From Circinella umbellata (lineage: Eukaryota > Mucoromycota > Mucoromycetes > Mucorales > Lichtheimiaceae), in NCBI GenBank assembly GCA_025093555.1, contig JAIWNF010000017.1:434001-498000 (forward strand): a stretch of 64,000 nt of DNA, in the 5' to 3' direction. The translations under genes and the position numbers were made by a program. The notes beneath the pieces are model-generated. The model saw only the letters and a list, made by a program, of their open reading frames with translations, was not told the DNA's origin and searched no databases. Below, piece by piece: positions 34,330 through 47,345 of the stretch; within the stretch, counting starts at the first letter, position 1, and each line of letters begins with the position of its first letter.

Positions 34330-37300
34330 TCAAGTAGTAAGTTTGACCTCTTTAATAATTTGATTACATGTGTCCTTATTTTGTCCATCATTATTATTTT
34401 GATCTCTATTATCATCAATATGTTCACACCGTAATCGCTCATCCAATATCCAATTCCAATATTCATTTTCCAATATCCTTTGATCCATCGTATTCAACAT
34501 GTTAAAAGCTGTTAATAATTCATACCGAAGTGCACCAAGTCGTTCACGTGTATATGTTAATTCGGCCCCCATTAATCGATGTTGCATACTGAACCATCCT
34601 TTGTTGTTAGCATCATTATTATTAAGAGCACGACGATTAAGATGATGGTAATATTGTTGTTCAAATAAATGATAAAGCGTTGGATTAGCATGTTTTAAGA
34701 ATGATTCGGGTGGTGCTACAATTGGATGAATATAATGAGTAGAAGTAGTATCATTCTGATTATTATTGTCAATTAATCCATTTTCCAGGTCACGTAAAAA
34801 TACAGCACGCCAAGTGATTTGAGGTTTTGGATTTGTTGTTGTTGGAGGAAATTGATGATGTCGTGGATGATATCGTTTAAAGAGTGCATAGAAAACAAGT
34901 ATAATGACACATATGATAAATAGTCTTCCTACACTTGGAATTAATATTTTTTTTCGGTAGGTCTCGGATGGGACCTTATCAGCTTTTGGTGAGGCAGGTA
35001 ACGGGGGCATAGGTCGTTTGATTTCATCTTCAGTAATTGTTTTTGTTCGTGCCGTTGGCACATGTTCCTTGTCTAATAATGATACCTCATGTTCAACTAA
35101 TGGAACCAAGGCTCGAATGGTATCCGTCATTCCTTTAGTTGCTGCTCGACTCACCATACCTATTAGTTACATGAATAAGTAATAATAATAATAATAATAA
35201 AATATATGTATTTTGCCAAAGTCCGCCATCTTTTCATTCTTTTCTTCTTTTCCAAGTGCCTGACAATAAAAACCAGACAATGATTACTTACTTTTAACCA
35301 TTATACTTTTAAGCCATTTAACACCCATGCTACATGATAACTGACAAGAGTTTTGAGATATATAAGTTATACAAAACTTGATGATTGGTACAAAAGCATC
35401 AGAATAAGGTAAATTCGGCGTTTTTGTTGAAGATATAACAACATAGCATCTTGATTTTTTTTTTTCAAAAAAAAAAAGGTTGTATAAGTTACATAAAAAT
35501 ATTATGAAGTTTAAATAATTAACAAAACAAATATAAAATAACGGCTTACACTCGAGTGTTTTCAACATGAATTTGTTGCGTCTCAATTACATCAGTATCT
35601 CGAGTTTTAACTACACGTATATATCATTTTTTTATGAAAATTAATATCATTCTTACTTCATACAAACACAAATATACATATACATATAGAACAAAACGAA
35701 TAATAAATTACCCATAGGATTATTTAAAGGCATGACATATTTTAAAGTACGTTCGCTTATCCCTTCAGAATTAGGTTCCCATTCCGTTATTTTCGGTTCT
35801 ATATAATTATAATTTCAATTTCCCTCGTTAACAACAATATATAAAAACATTTATGTTTTTTATACTCAATTAAGGTAAAAAAAAAACGCAAAAGGTTTAT
35901 TTATATATTTATCTTTCCATATACATACTGACTTACCACTATTTTGCTTTACACGATTTAATTTTGCCCATAAACTATTGCTCCCACTATCAGGTCCACT
36001 CTGCTTATCTGAAAACATCAATCCAAACAATTTCTCTGCACTTGTTGACAACTTCAATTTTACTTCAACTTTATCAAGATGGTCTTCACAATCACAATCA
36101 ACAGGGCCTTTTGGTAATGGTTTCATTCTATCATTGTATTCTTGATGATCCACAATACTCATCTCCCTCTTTTTTTTCTTATATTTCTTGTTTTTTCCTG
36201 GTGATGATTCAGCTGTAGTATTAGTGCTACTACTGGTAGAAGATTGTTGCTTAGCAGCTTCCATAGCAGCCGTTAATGCACCAGCAGCTGCTGAATGACG
36301 ATGATTAGATGTTGCTGTTGATTGTTCTGATATTGATTTTTTGGGTGTTTGTTGCTGCTGTTGCTGTTGTTGCTCATGATCAGTATTATCTTTATCCTCT
36401 AAAGGTGGCAATGTATTCTTAATAGTAACACTGCTTGTTGAAGGATGCTGTTGAGGTGATGGAGGTTGTGCTTGAACATTTAAAGGTGTCAATGTTGCAC
36501 CCAAAGAAGCGGCATGCATGAGATGACTGGTAGGTCGTTGTTTTGATTTGATTTTTTCCGGAATAACAGCTTTCATATGGTCATATAATTTTTGAAGATC
36601 GTTTTCCTTTATATGTACTTTTTAATAAGAATTGCTTCAAAAATAGCATTCATCCACACTTTAGAATATAATTTACCTTTGGATTTTTGGAAGCTTCAAT
36701 TGCTATTTTGAGTCGTTCACCAACCACTTCGGCTGGTTCAAGCCAAATACCAAAACAAAATGTTTTTGGTGGAGTGGATTTAGTTTCTACGAACATTAAC
36801 ATACCATGAGATGCATTTGAAAGCGCTTTTTCTAATCGAACTGATTTAATTGAATCCAAAGGTATTACAACCTGTATATAATATAAATAATTAGTGATAT
36901 TCTGTTCCATCCCTTACTCCCTTTTTATTCGCTCCATCCACAAAAATATATTCCTCTGTTTCTTTGTTTCTTTTGTTGTATATATTACCGTATTTATACA
37001 TGTCATCAATGAGCAATGGTAAAACCATAAATAATTTTGTGTGACATAGACATGTCCACTATATCCATATTCATTAGTATAATATGCAGTTGATGAAGAA
37101 GATGACCTTGAAGTTGGTGGTGGTGATGGTGTTGATGCTATATGCGTATGATCATGTTCCTCGTTATGTTCATCAATAGAAGTTCCACCACCTGCTTGTC
37201 TGTAAAGTGACGCAGAGAAAGCTATTAAAAAAGAAACAAGTATGTAGACATTAAAGTTTTGATCATATGAATGGATTACATCGATATATTTTATTATCTA

Positions 37301-40120
37301 ATCCAGTTATACCTTCAATCACAATCTCTAATTCGGGTACATTTGAAAAAAGTCTACGTAATTCCCTTTGTCTTGATGCTAATTCACCTGTATATCCATT
37401 CAAATGTACCACAGTTGCTTCCATTTCTATTCGTGTGGGGAATATTACAATACCATTCTCTTCACCTCCTTTTGATAATGATATAAATCCATTTGCTGCT
37501 GCATCATATGTACCATAAAATGAAACATCAACACTACTGGAACTATTATTGTTATTGGCCAGAAATCCTGACATGATCCAAGGCATACTCCACGACGATG
37601 TAGATGTAGGTGATGATAGGGTATTGTTGCGTGATAAGGAAGAGGAGGGAGGCAGTGGTGGCGGTGGTGGTGGTGGTGTAGATGATGTTGATGATGACGA
37701 ATCTCCATTTTTTATAATGTTATTGTTATTATTGTTATTATTATTATTATTATTGTTGTCATCGTTGTTGTCATCGTTGTTGGTTCTGGTGTTGTTATTC
37801 CCACTTGCGATGCTATCAGGTGAACTACAACGTGCATTTAACGTTTCCGAAGATTCACTGAACTCGTTTCGAACCATGATTGATACTAATCGAGAGATTG
37901 TTGATTGGCTAGGAATGAACCCGCGTGATTGTGACCCAAGTGCAGTGAGAGCAGGAGAATTGGACGTGGTAATAGGTCCCTTATTCAATTGAGTAATATC
38001 CAAATAAAATTTTGATCCCAATAAAGGTCCAGGTATTTCTTTATTATTATTATTATTATTATTATTGGCTGCTTCTCCTTCTTCCCCGTTCTCTTCGTCT
38101 TTTTGTTTCTGTTCATATTGTTGAAGATTTTCAAATGTTTTCATCCATGATTGCAATTCATCTTCGGTTTCAGCTTGTAGAATGATTGAACTACACAAGA
38201 ATAAGAATTAAGATAAAAAAATTAGGTAAATTTAAATTCCTAGAAACTCATTTTAAGAAAAACATCGGTTTATACTTTACTTATTATTATCTGTAACCAC
38301 TTCAAATAAGAATCGTCGATCAATGTCATTATTGATTCGACATGTACAATCTGAAACTCGGACTCGATCCGCAATCACAACACATCCTTTGACTTTATCC
38401 ACAGTAGATACAGCACAAGCACCAAACCATCCATCTTGAATAAAAAACCATCGACGAATCCAAGAATATCTTGCAGGTTTTCCCACAACAATACGTGTAA
38501 ATAAATACCCTTCTTTAGATAAAATTGGTTCTTCATTTGCTGTTGTTGTAGTAGTAGCACTCGTCATACTAATTCGATTCGTACGTGGAGAAGGACTGTG
38601 ATCGGCAAATCCTGATATATCATCTGCAGCTGGAGAGGAAGATAGCATACCACTGTTTAAAGGTGTGATATAATTTCGTAAGGATCGATAAGGTCGTAAT
38701 TTACGTACAAGACCATTTTCTAATTGTTGTGATGCTTTGTCGATCTTTTCTAATTGATATTCGCTCATTGCTTTACTCTAATATTCGGGAGGGGGGAGAA
38801 AAAGAAAAAAAATGGTTTTTACCATGCAATATTTTTGTTTATACTCCTTTTCCTTATGAAATATTAAAGAATTTAGATTATAATAAAATATATAAATATT
38901 TACCTCCTCAAGCCATTGTTGCCAACCAGGTAACATGGTTCGTGCCTGTGTACAAGATTGATGTGCTTCGTTCGTTTCTTCTACTTGTGCAGATGTTGCA
39001 GATGAAAAGCATTCGACTAAAACATGTTCAAGGCGGACTTTAAATGACAATAAATGTGCATAATATTCTCTTGATACACGTATAAATGTTTTTCGTACAT
39101 CATAGGTTTGAAAAGCATCTTCCCGAAGTGCACTTGCTTCTTTTGCTCGACTTAATGCATTGTATCGAAATATTTGAGCTTCATATTTATCTGATATTCG
39201 CTCATAAGTTTTTCGTGCTTCCTAAATAAAATAATAAAGGTTGTTGATATCATTGGCATAATTGTTAAAAAAAGGAGAAGAGGTTGTTGTTGTTAGAGAA
39301 AAGAAGGGGAAGGATAATATTTTCTTAGAACAGGGACAATAATAATATACCCCGTGTTTGTATGTGTTTACCTTGAAATCCTTTAATTCATGCTTCACAA
39401 ACCGTTGTAATGGATGTAACAAATTATCTTCTAAATCAGAAACCTATTTATGTTTACATTAAATTAGATGTTATGATTATTACATCCCCGCTTTTTTTTC
39501 TTTTATTAATATGTATATATATATGTGTATGTATGTATTTATATAATAATCGGTACCAATTTTGTCTTAAAAGCAAGGTTGCATTGTAGTGCACTTGCAA
39601 ATGTATTGATAATCATTCCAGCGACCTGTGGATCTATTTTAAAAAGACACATGCATATAGATATATCATCATCATTACATAACCAATGTTACTATTGTTC
39701 AACTTTTTTATACTTAAAATATTAAAAAAGAAACGAGTGGAAGAGTTACCAATAAGGGATCCATCCAAATTTTGTGGTAATATCTTTTTGCATAAATTAC
39801 TCGTCTGTGCGTTATATTCTAAATAATAGAGATTTTGATATTATGAACCATTAATAATCTAAGTGTAATAGTGATAACCTTTACAAAAAAAAAAGAGAAG
39901 ATAAAAATAAATATCCAGATAAAGTCACTGTTTTATTCTTACTAATGACAGCATCAACATATTGTTTTAGTGATTTCATAAATCCTTCCACCCATTTTTC
40001 AAAATGATCAATCTGTTCTTCTAAATGAAGTATATTAGATTTCCATACAGGTGAATCGATAAGAACATCTTGAATAGTCCATAAATTTGTAGGAAAAGAA
40101 ATTAATCCTTCTGACATCAT
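34330..40120 (-). CDS. Sip3/Lam1-type protein: BAR, PH, GRAM and VASt domains
   Basis: Fourteen exons, each with GT-AG sites and in-phase joins: 40120-39943, 39818-39750, 39633-39557, 39443-39372, 39221-38904, 38777-38281, 38190-37313, 37221-36989, 36871-36677, 36606-35937, 35798-35712, 35610-35550, 35449-35292, 35159-34330; 1440 aa. Residues ~1-240 are a helical BAR-like region, ~326-432 a PH domain (SKEGYLFTRIV, SWIRRWFFIQDGWFG). A polyN/Ser/Pro linker follows, then GRAM at ~745-825 (YVTQNYLWFYHCSLM, VVIPLDSIKSVRLEKA), VASt/StART-like at ~1008-1160 (DHLDKVEVKLKLSTSAEKLF, PNLPYSDAFVPI) and a single TM near 1240 (LFIICVIILVFYALF). This is the order of yeast Sip3/Lam3 and Ysp1/Lam1, ER proteins at membrane contact sites that bind and move sterols. 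Exon joins are the main uncertainty; domains are clear. Confidence 0.9.
37722..37770 (-). repeat. AAT/AAC (polyN) tract inside the Lam1-type gene
   Basis: Imperfect run of AAT/AAC codons (minus strand) encoding ~14 Asn in the linker between the PH and GRAM domains. A second, shorter polyN run lies at about 38042-38066. The opposite strand gives polyleucine ORFs that were ignored. Confidence 0.85.
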
Positions 40121-40875
40121 TTTAAAAGCAAGTTATTATCAAACCAAGTAATTAAAAGCAATTAAAAAAAAGCAATAGTGTAACATGTATAAAGTATACG
40201 AAAAAAAAGAAGAAAGTAAAGAGGAAGATAAAGTGAATATACAGTGTTTCATCAATTCTAAAATAAATATATGGGATTTTCGATTGTTTGGGGGGGGGGA
40301 TGGGAAAGGGTCTTTACATGCATGTAAGAACTACCCACCTACGTCGCCGGATTTTAATTGGATGATTTATGAAGGGACGCGTGTGCATTTCTGCGTTTCT
40401 GCATATTGCAAATATTTATGTTGTGTAAACATGAAATCATAACAGAACTACTCCCTATAACAGCGTTGAAAACTGAAAATGAGTCTCAATTTCAAATTGA
40501 GCCATCCCAACCACATTTAGGTGTAGCCATCAAAAGTATGTATATCAAGTGTCAAAGAAAGATAAAACTGTAGTAATGTTCACTCACCGCTAAAAACAAT
40601 CAATAATATTATTTGTTGCAGCTCTTAATTTTACGTACCACAAAGAAGACCTGGAAAAAACATTCTTCATTTCCAATGATACTCTATCTGCATAAAAAAC
40701 ACTAAGTCTAACAGTTACAGAATATATACTTTACGTAACCTGCAATAAATTGAATATACTCTGGGAAAACGTGATCTTCGGGGTGTTGTGAATAATATTA
40801 CGTATTAAGAAAAAAGGTATCTTACTTGCGTATTCGTTTTTTTTCGCCAGTTGCTTCTATTACTATCACTACGTA
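40121..40875. other. Lam1-type promoter side and AT-rich spacer
   Basis: Upstream of the Lam1-type start. A plus-strand ORF 40185-40442 has no coding character. No other signal. Confidence 0.4.
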
Positions 40876-41230
40876 TCATATCTCTGATTCCACTCCTTCT
40901 CGCGCTATACTCTTTTTTATAATTGATGCAACTTCTTTGGACACAGTTGCCTTGAAACTAATCCAATCTGTTACAGCTACTTGTAAGCATATGGTTTTCT
41001 TTGATACATAATAAGGTACATCTAAATTATTAAAAAACAACCACTGACGTTGTGTAATGTTGATAAGAAACTTTTGTATACCCTCCTTGATCAATGAAAG
41101 CATTAAAAGTGAGTAATTGTTATTGTTGCAAAGGTAATATAGTAAATTAAAAATAAAAAAAAACACGAAGCGCTGTTCATGAGAGGAACATCTCCTTGGG
41201 CGATACCACCAAGGCCATCTGATGCATCAT
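40876..41230 (-). pseudogene. Possible N-terminal fragment related to the inverted-repeat region
   Basis: Minus strand 41230-41163 reads DASDGLGGIAQGD, recalling the ASDGL repeats at 20.1 kb, and about 41110-40876 reads LSLIKEGIQKFLINITQRQW, VAVTDWISFKATVSKEVASI and IKKSIAREG. The last part has the length and a KK spacing similar to the first exon of the family copies (CARVIKKAADNLG), but similarity is weak. Could also be unrelated. Confidence 0.25.
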
Positions 41231-42112
41231 ATTACTCAAATATTCCCCCTCATAAGCTGTGTTTATTCTATTCCGCTGTGCTTGGTCGTGCCATTGATCC
41301 TTCCTTACTACCCTACCCTGCAAGTTGTACCTTTGCATAAATAATATTTTCTAACATATAATGACGTTAAAAAAAACGGTGCTTTTGTTTCATTTTAAAT
41401 AATTTTTCTTTTTGGTTCAGGTTTTACCTTATTCAACCTATTAAAAGCACATGACAAAACATCGTACATTTAGATTATATATAGTGTAAGTTGATTATAT
41501 CTTTTGACTATAGGAAGAACTTAAAAACAATATAAATGTTAGTAGTAAAAAAAACATAAAGTAGACACATAATAACTATTTAAAATAAGATGAAGAAGAC
41601 CAAATGTGTATTTATAAACTATTTCTCAAAAATCATTTTTGGAATTGTATAAGTCAAGTTAACATACATATCGTATACTTCCATTAACCAAAACTATTAC
41701 TTACATTGGTAAAGAGGGTTTTAGTAAAGGATATATTCATTATTTGTTACCTGATAAAAAAAAATAATTTATCATTCATACACAAATGTGATCTTATTAT
41801 TATGAAGTCCTTATATCATATTATCAAGTATCAATGGGTAGTTATTGAAAATGGCAGGATAGTAAGGCATGACCGAAGACAGCGGAGTCAGATTACGTGG
41901 GATGGAAAACAAAAAACAGTATACCCCCATCTTTTTCTTTTACTTCATATTTTATACCCTTCCTCCTTTACTTTTTGTGCCTTAGAATCACTCTAATTGT
42001 CTGTTATAACTTGCCTCCGATTTCCAAGCTCTGCTTTATAATAATTTCAGTGGCAATAAATTCACTCACTCCTTTGTGAATCTTAAAGAAAAAGGTTGCT
42101 GTCATTGTGCAG
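41231..42112. other. AT-rich spacer before the third family copy
   Basis: About 880 nt without a supported gene. The plus-strand ORFs around 41706-42079 lack coding character. The 3' end (ATTGTGCAG at 42104-42112) looks like an acceptor for the first traceable exon of the third copy. Confidence 0.4.
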
Positions 42113-42860
42113 TTACTTTTTGTGTAGTAAATACAGTGCCAATTATGACTGAAACTTCTACTGATAAAAGGATTAAGGAAATATAATGCAGTTTCTTCAT
42201 TGGAATATATAAAATATAAGAACTAATAATATACCAGAGATCCGTACTCTTTTGAGAGGTATGAAAGAGAAGAAAAAAAACACCTTTCGATCTGTCATAG
42301 ATGCTATGGTACCAAAAATCTCTTAAAACTCTCCTACTTCTGAATGGACACTGGATTACAAAGCATTATGGATCAAAAACATTAAAGATTGTGCTCATGG
42401 ATTTGGACTACAGATGGTAATTGCGAAAGGCTGATAACAAGCTAACTTTCCATAAGTAAAATACGCTAACGCGATTTTCATGATATGGTTAGACCAAACT
42501 GGATCAGATTCGAAATGGTGCCAATCCGATCCGGAAACGTGTTGACAACAGGCATAAAAATCAAGACGAAACCTCACCAGTTGAATCAACATCAAGACCT
42601 AGTCCGAGTTCGGAGTCATTAACACTTTCTCCCTCTTTACAATCCTCACCCTGTCCAACATTAAAAACACCGTTAGAAGTTGGTGACCGAGAAAGGATTG
42701 TGAAGTTATATGAAGAATTAAATTCAGGGTCTTGTTGGTATTTGGATGCGACGAGACAACGTGCTGAACTTCGCGATATTGAAAATCTGCAGATTTCATT
42801 TTTGAAACCCCCTATGGACAGTAGAAAGTAAAATGAAAGAATTTGTATCTACTCTCATAT

Positions 42861-43379
42861 ACGTGCAGTAAGTATTGGTGATTGGAAGAGACAAAGGAGA
42901 GACTGGGTTACTGATCAAATTGTTCCGCAGCCGTACACTTTATTTCATTTTAGATACTTGTGATTCAGACTAGAAATATTACTTGAACAAGGAAGGATTG
43001 GAGGGATTGAGAAATTTAGGCAAGCCTTTACTTCGTCCCATCCCCGTTGAACTGGTATCAAAATTTAAATTATGTTACATGTTGCGAAAGATAAAGATTA
43101 AATACTTTTAGTGGCTATTAACGAATTATTTTCATGGTTATAACTGATGTTAGAAAGGAGCGCTGGAAGCTTACGAATATGGACAACAAATTAAACACCA
43201 TCCAATAAACAATCCTCTCTTAGCATGGCTATCTCAGACATTGATGCAAACTTCCACATCCATCCAAAATTTTTTAGAAAGTGACTCCTTGTATTACCTT
43301 TGGTTTCCCGTTAATACGATATTTCATAACTCAAATATTCAAGCATTAGGGTAAGTACATGATATATGTGTAGCCGGGC
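42861..43379 (+). repeat. Direct repeat copy A (exons 3-4 of family copy 3)
   Basis: About 519 nt matching 43671-44213 from ACGTGCAGTAAGTATTGG to TGTGTAGCCGGGC. This copy lacks a 24-nt segment present in copy B (after CAAACTTCCA) and carries an extra ~20 nt after AGGCA. Contains exon-3- and exon-4-like sequences. Confidence 0.85.
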
Positions 43380-43509
43380 CCATTACTACTTTTCCTTTCA
43401 ACTGCTCTATCCAAGTATATAATAATATACAAAAACTTACTCTCTTCTTTATTTGAATATATATATACCTTACCACAGCATTGTTAAAACTTTGATCCAT
43501 TACTCTATA

Positions 43510-43675
43510 GTTATAATGACGGATCAGAAAAATCCGACGGATCCATAGATCTCAATCCGTTTACAATCCGGATTGTAGAATTACGATCCGAATCCGATCC
43601 GAATCCATTGAGACACAGTCCAAATCCGATCCAATCCGTATGAAAAACGGATCGGTTTATAAATCCGGATACGTG
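43510..43675 (+). repeat. ATCCG-rich minisatellite between the direct repeats
   Basis: GGATCC, AATCCG and GATCCGAATCC units recur at least eight times in about 160 nt, directly before copy B of the exon duplication. A smaller cluster is at about 42497-42536 (GGATCAGATTCG, CCAATCCGATCCGG). Confidence 0.75.
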
Positions 43676-44213
43676 CAGTAAGTATTGGTGATTGAAAGAG
43701 ACAAAGGAGAAACTGGGTTACTGATCAAACTGTTCTGCAGCCCTGCACTTTCTTTCATTTTAGACACTTGTGATTTAAATTGGAAAGATTACTTCAACAA
43801 AGAAGAACTGGAGGAATTGAGAAGTTCAGGCACGTTGAACTAGTATCAAAATTTAATGAAATTGAAAAATTGGTAAAATTATGTTACATGTTGCGAAGGT
43901 TAAAGATGAAATACTTTTAGTGGTTATTAACGAATTATTCTCATGGCCATAACTGATGTTAGAAAGGAGCGCTGGAAGCTTACGAATATGGACAACAAAT
44001 TAAACACTATCCAATAAACGATCCTCTCTTAGCATGGCTATCTCAGACATTGATGCAAACTTCCAAATTCTTTATTCCTGGCTCTTCCACATCCACCCAA
44101 AAATTTTTAGAAAGTGACTCCTTGTATTACCTTTGGTTTCCCGTTAATACGATATTTCATAACTCAAACCTTCAAGCATTAGGGTAAGTACATGATATTA
44201 TGTGTAGCCGGGC
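43671..44213 (+). repeat. Direct repeat copy B (exons 3-4 of family copy 3)
   Basis: About 543 nt, same orientation as copy A at 42861-43379, separated by 291 nt that include the ATCCG minisatellite. The reading frame in this copy is better preserved than in copy A. Confidence 0.85.
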
Positions 44214-45241
44214 AAAAACCAAGTAACAAGATTAACAATTGTTTTTATTTTAAAGAGAAGAGAAAACTTCTACTTCACATGCAAATATTTTGAATACCAA
44301 GCGTAAACTGTCATCTAGTCTGGAGATTGAGCGAGAAAAAATTGGAAGACGAATTGATACAATCTACATCGGTTGTGATATAGAACTTGGGGGATTAGAA
44401 ATCGGGGCAAGGCGAAATAACACAAAGGAATTCCAAGATTCCATGTTAAAACTTCCATTAGTTCTAAAGGATATGCTTACCGAGATTATCAATAATCGCC
44501 CATCGTTATTGCGAGATGCACATGTACTAGGATACAATATAAATGGTATATATACGTAATAATAATATAACAATAACAACTATTGTTATGCAAGAATTGT
44601 TGTAAATATTAGCCTATTAACTAATCAAATATATCATTAGGAACTGGCATTAAACTAATTGATATTGACTGCTTCAAAGGAAATGTTGTTCGTGTCAGAA
44701 GGTCTGAGGAGCTTATATATCCTATGACAAATAATGACTGTGTGTTGAAAATGCTTTCAGTTCTGGAACTACGTAGCTGCACACGGTAAAGCCTTGATTG
44801 ATAATATGTATGAATTATGTTGCAATACCAGGGTACGTCCTTCTGCCCACAGCGAAACAAGCATTCTTCCTCCCTCCTTTATACCAAGTAAGAGCAAATC
44901 ATCAACATCAACATCCGCTACAAATTCATTAAGTATAAAGAAAAGCAAGAAAAAATAATCTTTTAGTAATATTGATTATCATTATGCCCTGCCCATTTTT
45001 TCCTTCTTACTATTTTACCCACGATCACACACATATCATAATTATATCCAACCATTTCTTCTCTCTTGTTATTCATTAACATTAATGCATCTCGCTTTTC
45101 CATATTTTTTATGCTTTTTTTTTTATTATATAATCTTTTCATTCCATTTTCGTTATTATTATTTTTTCTTTTTATTATTCATCTCTAGTACCATCATCTT
45201 TATTCCATCTTCTCTCATATTGCTCTCCTCATTAATAATTA

Positions 45242-46061
45242 CAAAGGATCCCCGTTAATTTCATAGGGCCATTTTCCATTTTTTTGTGAAAATAAAGATG
45301 TGTGAAAATTAACGGATACTATGAAATTTTTTATATGTTGAATACTTCAGCTCCCTACTGTATATCTTCTAACATATCAAAGTACGTATGTATCAATTAA
45401 TATGTTATTTTTATGTGCTTGTTCTTAATGCATTTTTCAACTATTTCTTATTCTTATTTGAGCACGTCTATACGTAACTTTTTTTTTTTAAAAAAAAAGC
45501 TATATATTGTCCCAAGAGCTGCAGAGATAATTTATTTTTTTATACAACTCCATTTTTTCATTTTTTTTTTTTTTTTGTTTCCCAATCTCTCTATATTTTT
45601 GCTCTACGTATACATACCAAAACACGATGAAAGTACCCAAATCTAACTTTGGATCGACAACTGAACGGTATAGTATTCGGGCTGAGAAGAAAAAACTTTG
45701 CGCGCGAACCATGACAAACTGCTCACTAACCTGATATTGTTACAATATCCAAAGGCTTAAAAAGAGAAAACAAGAAGAAATTAGACATTCAATAAACTCT
45801 TATGAAAAAACATGCAAGTGGCGTAATAAAAAAGCAACCCATCCTGTATACTAATTTTAATGGAATCCCTATACATATTTATCACATAAATACTTTTTTT
45901 TATAATATCCGTTGAAAATTCAATGCCTCTAAGCGCTACGTATGAAAGTGAAATAAAAGGGGATGTGAAGATTTTATTATGTTATTTTACCATTCCTTGA
46001 TTTTTGGCGAAGTTAATGAGGTGTGAAAATTAACGGATATGAAATTAATGGGGATCTTCTG
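45242..46061 (+). mobile_element. 820-bp TA-site MITE, pogo/Tc1-mariner-like
   Basis: Left end CAAAGGATCCCCGTTAATTT and right end (inverted) CAGAAGATCCCCATTAATTT, each continuing to CATA. TA flanks both sides (45240-45241 and 46062-46063). GTGTGAAAATTAACGGATA occurs near both ends in the same orientation (about 45301 and 46021). No transposase ORF; the sequence between the ends is AT-rich with T-runs and A-runs near 45481-45500. Confidence 0.7.
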
Positions 46062-47345
46062 TATTATAAACGATTGTAACAAATAACAATACAAAAGACA
46101 AGTATTCAAATATTCAAATTACAATAACTGGTTTTATAAGGCACTTGCTGACAAGATTGTGTAGAACCTGTAGTTGAAAATTTGTTATTATACAAAGGTA
46201 TAAATAAAATAAAAAGGAGAAATAAGTGAAGGTAAGTACCGTATATATATATAATTATATGAAAGAGAATCATACGTATAAATTATATTAGTACATGTAT
46301 ACGATCGTACAGCTTCTTGATTTAGAATGCCTATTATCCCAAAAGACGATATATAAAAACTATACATAGGTAACGCAATCAGGACCTCAGCTTTTTTACA
46401 ACAGCAACGACGCTTTGATATAATGACGACAGTGATGTTGTACTATATCAATAATGTTTCATTATTCCGGGTTACAGGATGAGATACTCTAAAGCCTAAA
46501 ATTATAACCAACTATGCAAGTTCACAAGCTCACTTTTTAAAACAAAAATTGGTTAATTTGCATACGTAACAATGCCTTACGCGCCATCGAAATGAGGAGA
46601 GCATCATGGCGAAGCCCAAGACATCTCTCATAAATCACAATAATAATTTTCCAAGAATACTTACTAGACCAAAGTACCCGACTCTTTCAACATACATCAT
46701 TCATAGAATAGAAAAATTATAAATACTCTATTATAAATAGTATTATAGAAAGAATAACTTATATTCAAATTTTTTTATATTGTTAAACTATAGAGATAAC
46801 CGAGTCGCAAAAGATTTACCCTGGCCGCTGATTATTGTATTTTATTTCTATTGTTGTTAAAATACCCCGATTCCACAAAACTACTTCCAGATGAAGTAAT
46901 AAAACACTTTAGTAGCAATGTGTAAGCTCGTAGTGATGATTATCTTACTGGTTCTATTCGTAAACCAGTATAGCTCGTCCTTTATTCACTTTAGTGAGCA
47001 AATTCTTTAAGCTATGTATGTTTGAATTGGACGTATGTTCCTATGTCGCTTCGAGTATCACAAGTAGCTTCTATATACAAAAAGAGCGATTGAACAGTTG
47101 TAGTCAACTGTTGTACGATAATGTACGTTAATTAATGTGCTTTGAAAGCTGTTAAATGCTGCTTATTATTAATGATACTTACAACAATCAACATATAGCA
47201 TTTGACACAAAGCAAGAAGGTTTTCGGAATATTACAGAGGTGCATTTTCTCTTAGTATGTCTATTCGATCATATGAAAAACAACATACTACAATGAGCTT
47301 CCTATATTTTTACTATCTTACGTAATATCAAGCATATCTACAATT
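46062..47345. other. AT-rich spacer, no gene seen
   Basis: About 1.3 kb. The right part, from roughly 47100, may be the 5' continuation of the reverse transcriptase remnant, but no in-frame domain could be read there. Confidence 0.4.

Larger units (their letters stand above)
42113..44958 (+). pseudogene. Copy 3 of the GRRxD / ELGxxE family, decayed, with duplicated exons
   Basis: Exon order matches copies 1 and 2. First exon ~42113-42416 (CVVNTVPIMTETSTDKR, stops at 42185 and ~42325, then YKALWIKNIKDCAHGF). Second ~42560-42828 (TLKTPLEVGDRERIVKLYEE, WYLDATRQRAELRDIE). Exons 3 and 4 are present twice, in 42861-43379 and 43671-44213; the second set is better preserved (LSFILDTCDLNWKDYFNKEE, then NDPLLAWLSQTLMQ-like). 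Exon 5 is 44257-44545 and intact: IGRRIDTIYIGCDIELGG, LEIGARRNNTKEFQDSMLK, LPLVLKDML. Exon 6 is 44641-44958 with a frameshift near 44780 (LSVLELRS in one frame, KALIDNMYELCC in another) and a basic C-terminal tail. Divergence from copies 1 and 2 is large, so exon 5 has been conserved far longer than its neighbours. Probably a pseudogene. Confidence 0.6.

Noticed and set aside
37549..37992. Plus-strand ORF over the Lam1-type linker
   Set aside because: Gly/Asp/Leu-rich reverse complement of the polyN and Ser/Pro linker of the minus-strand gene.
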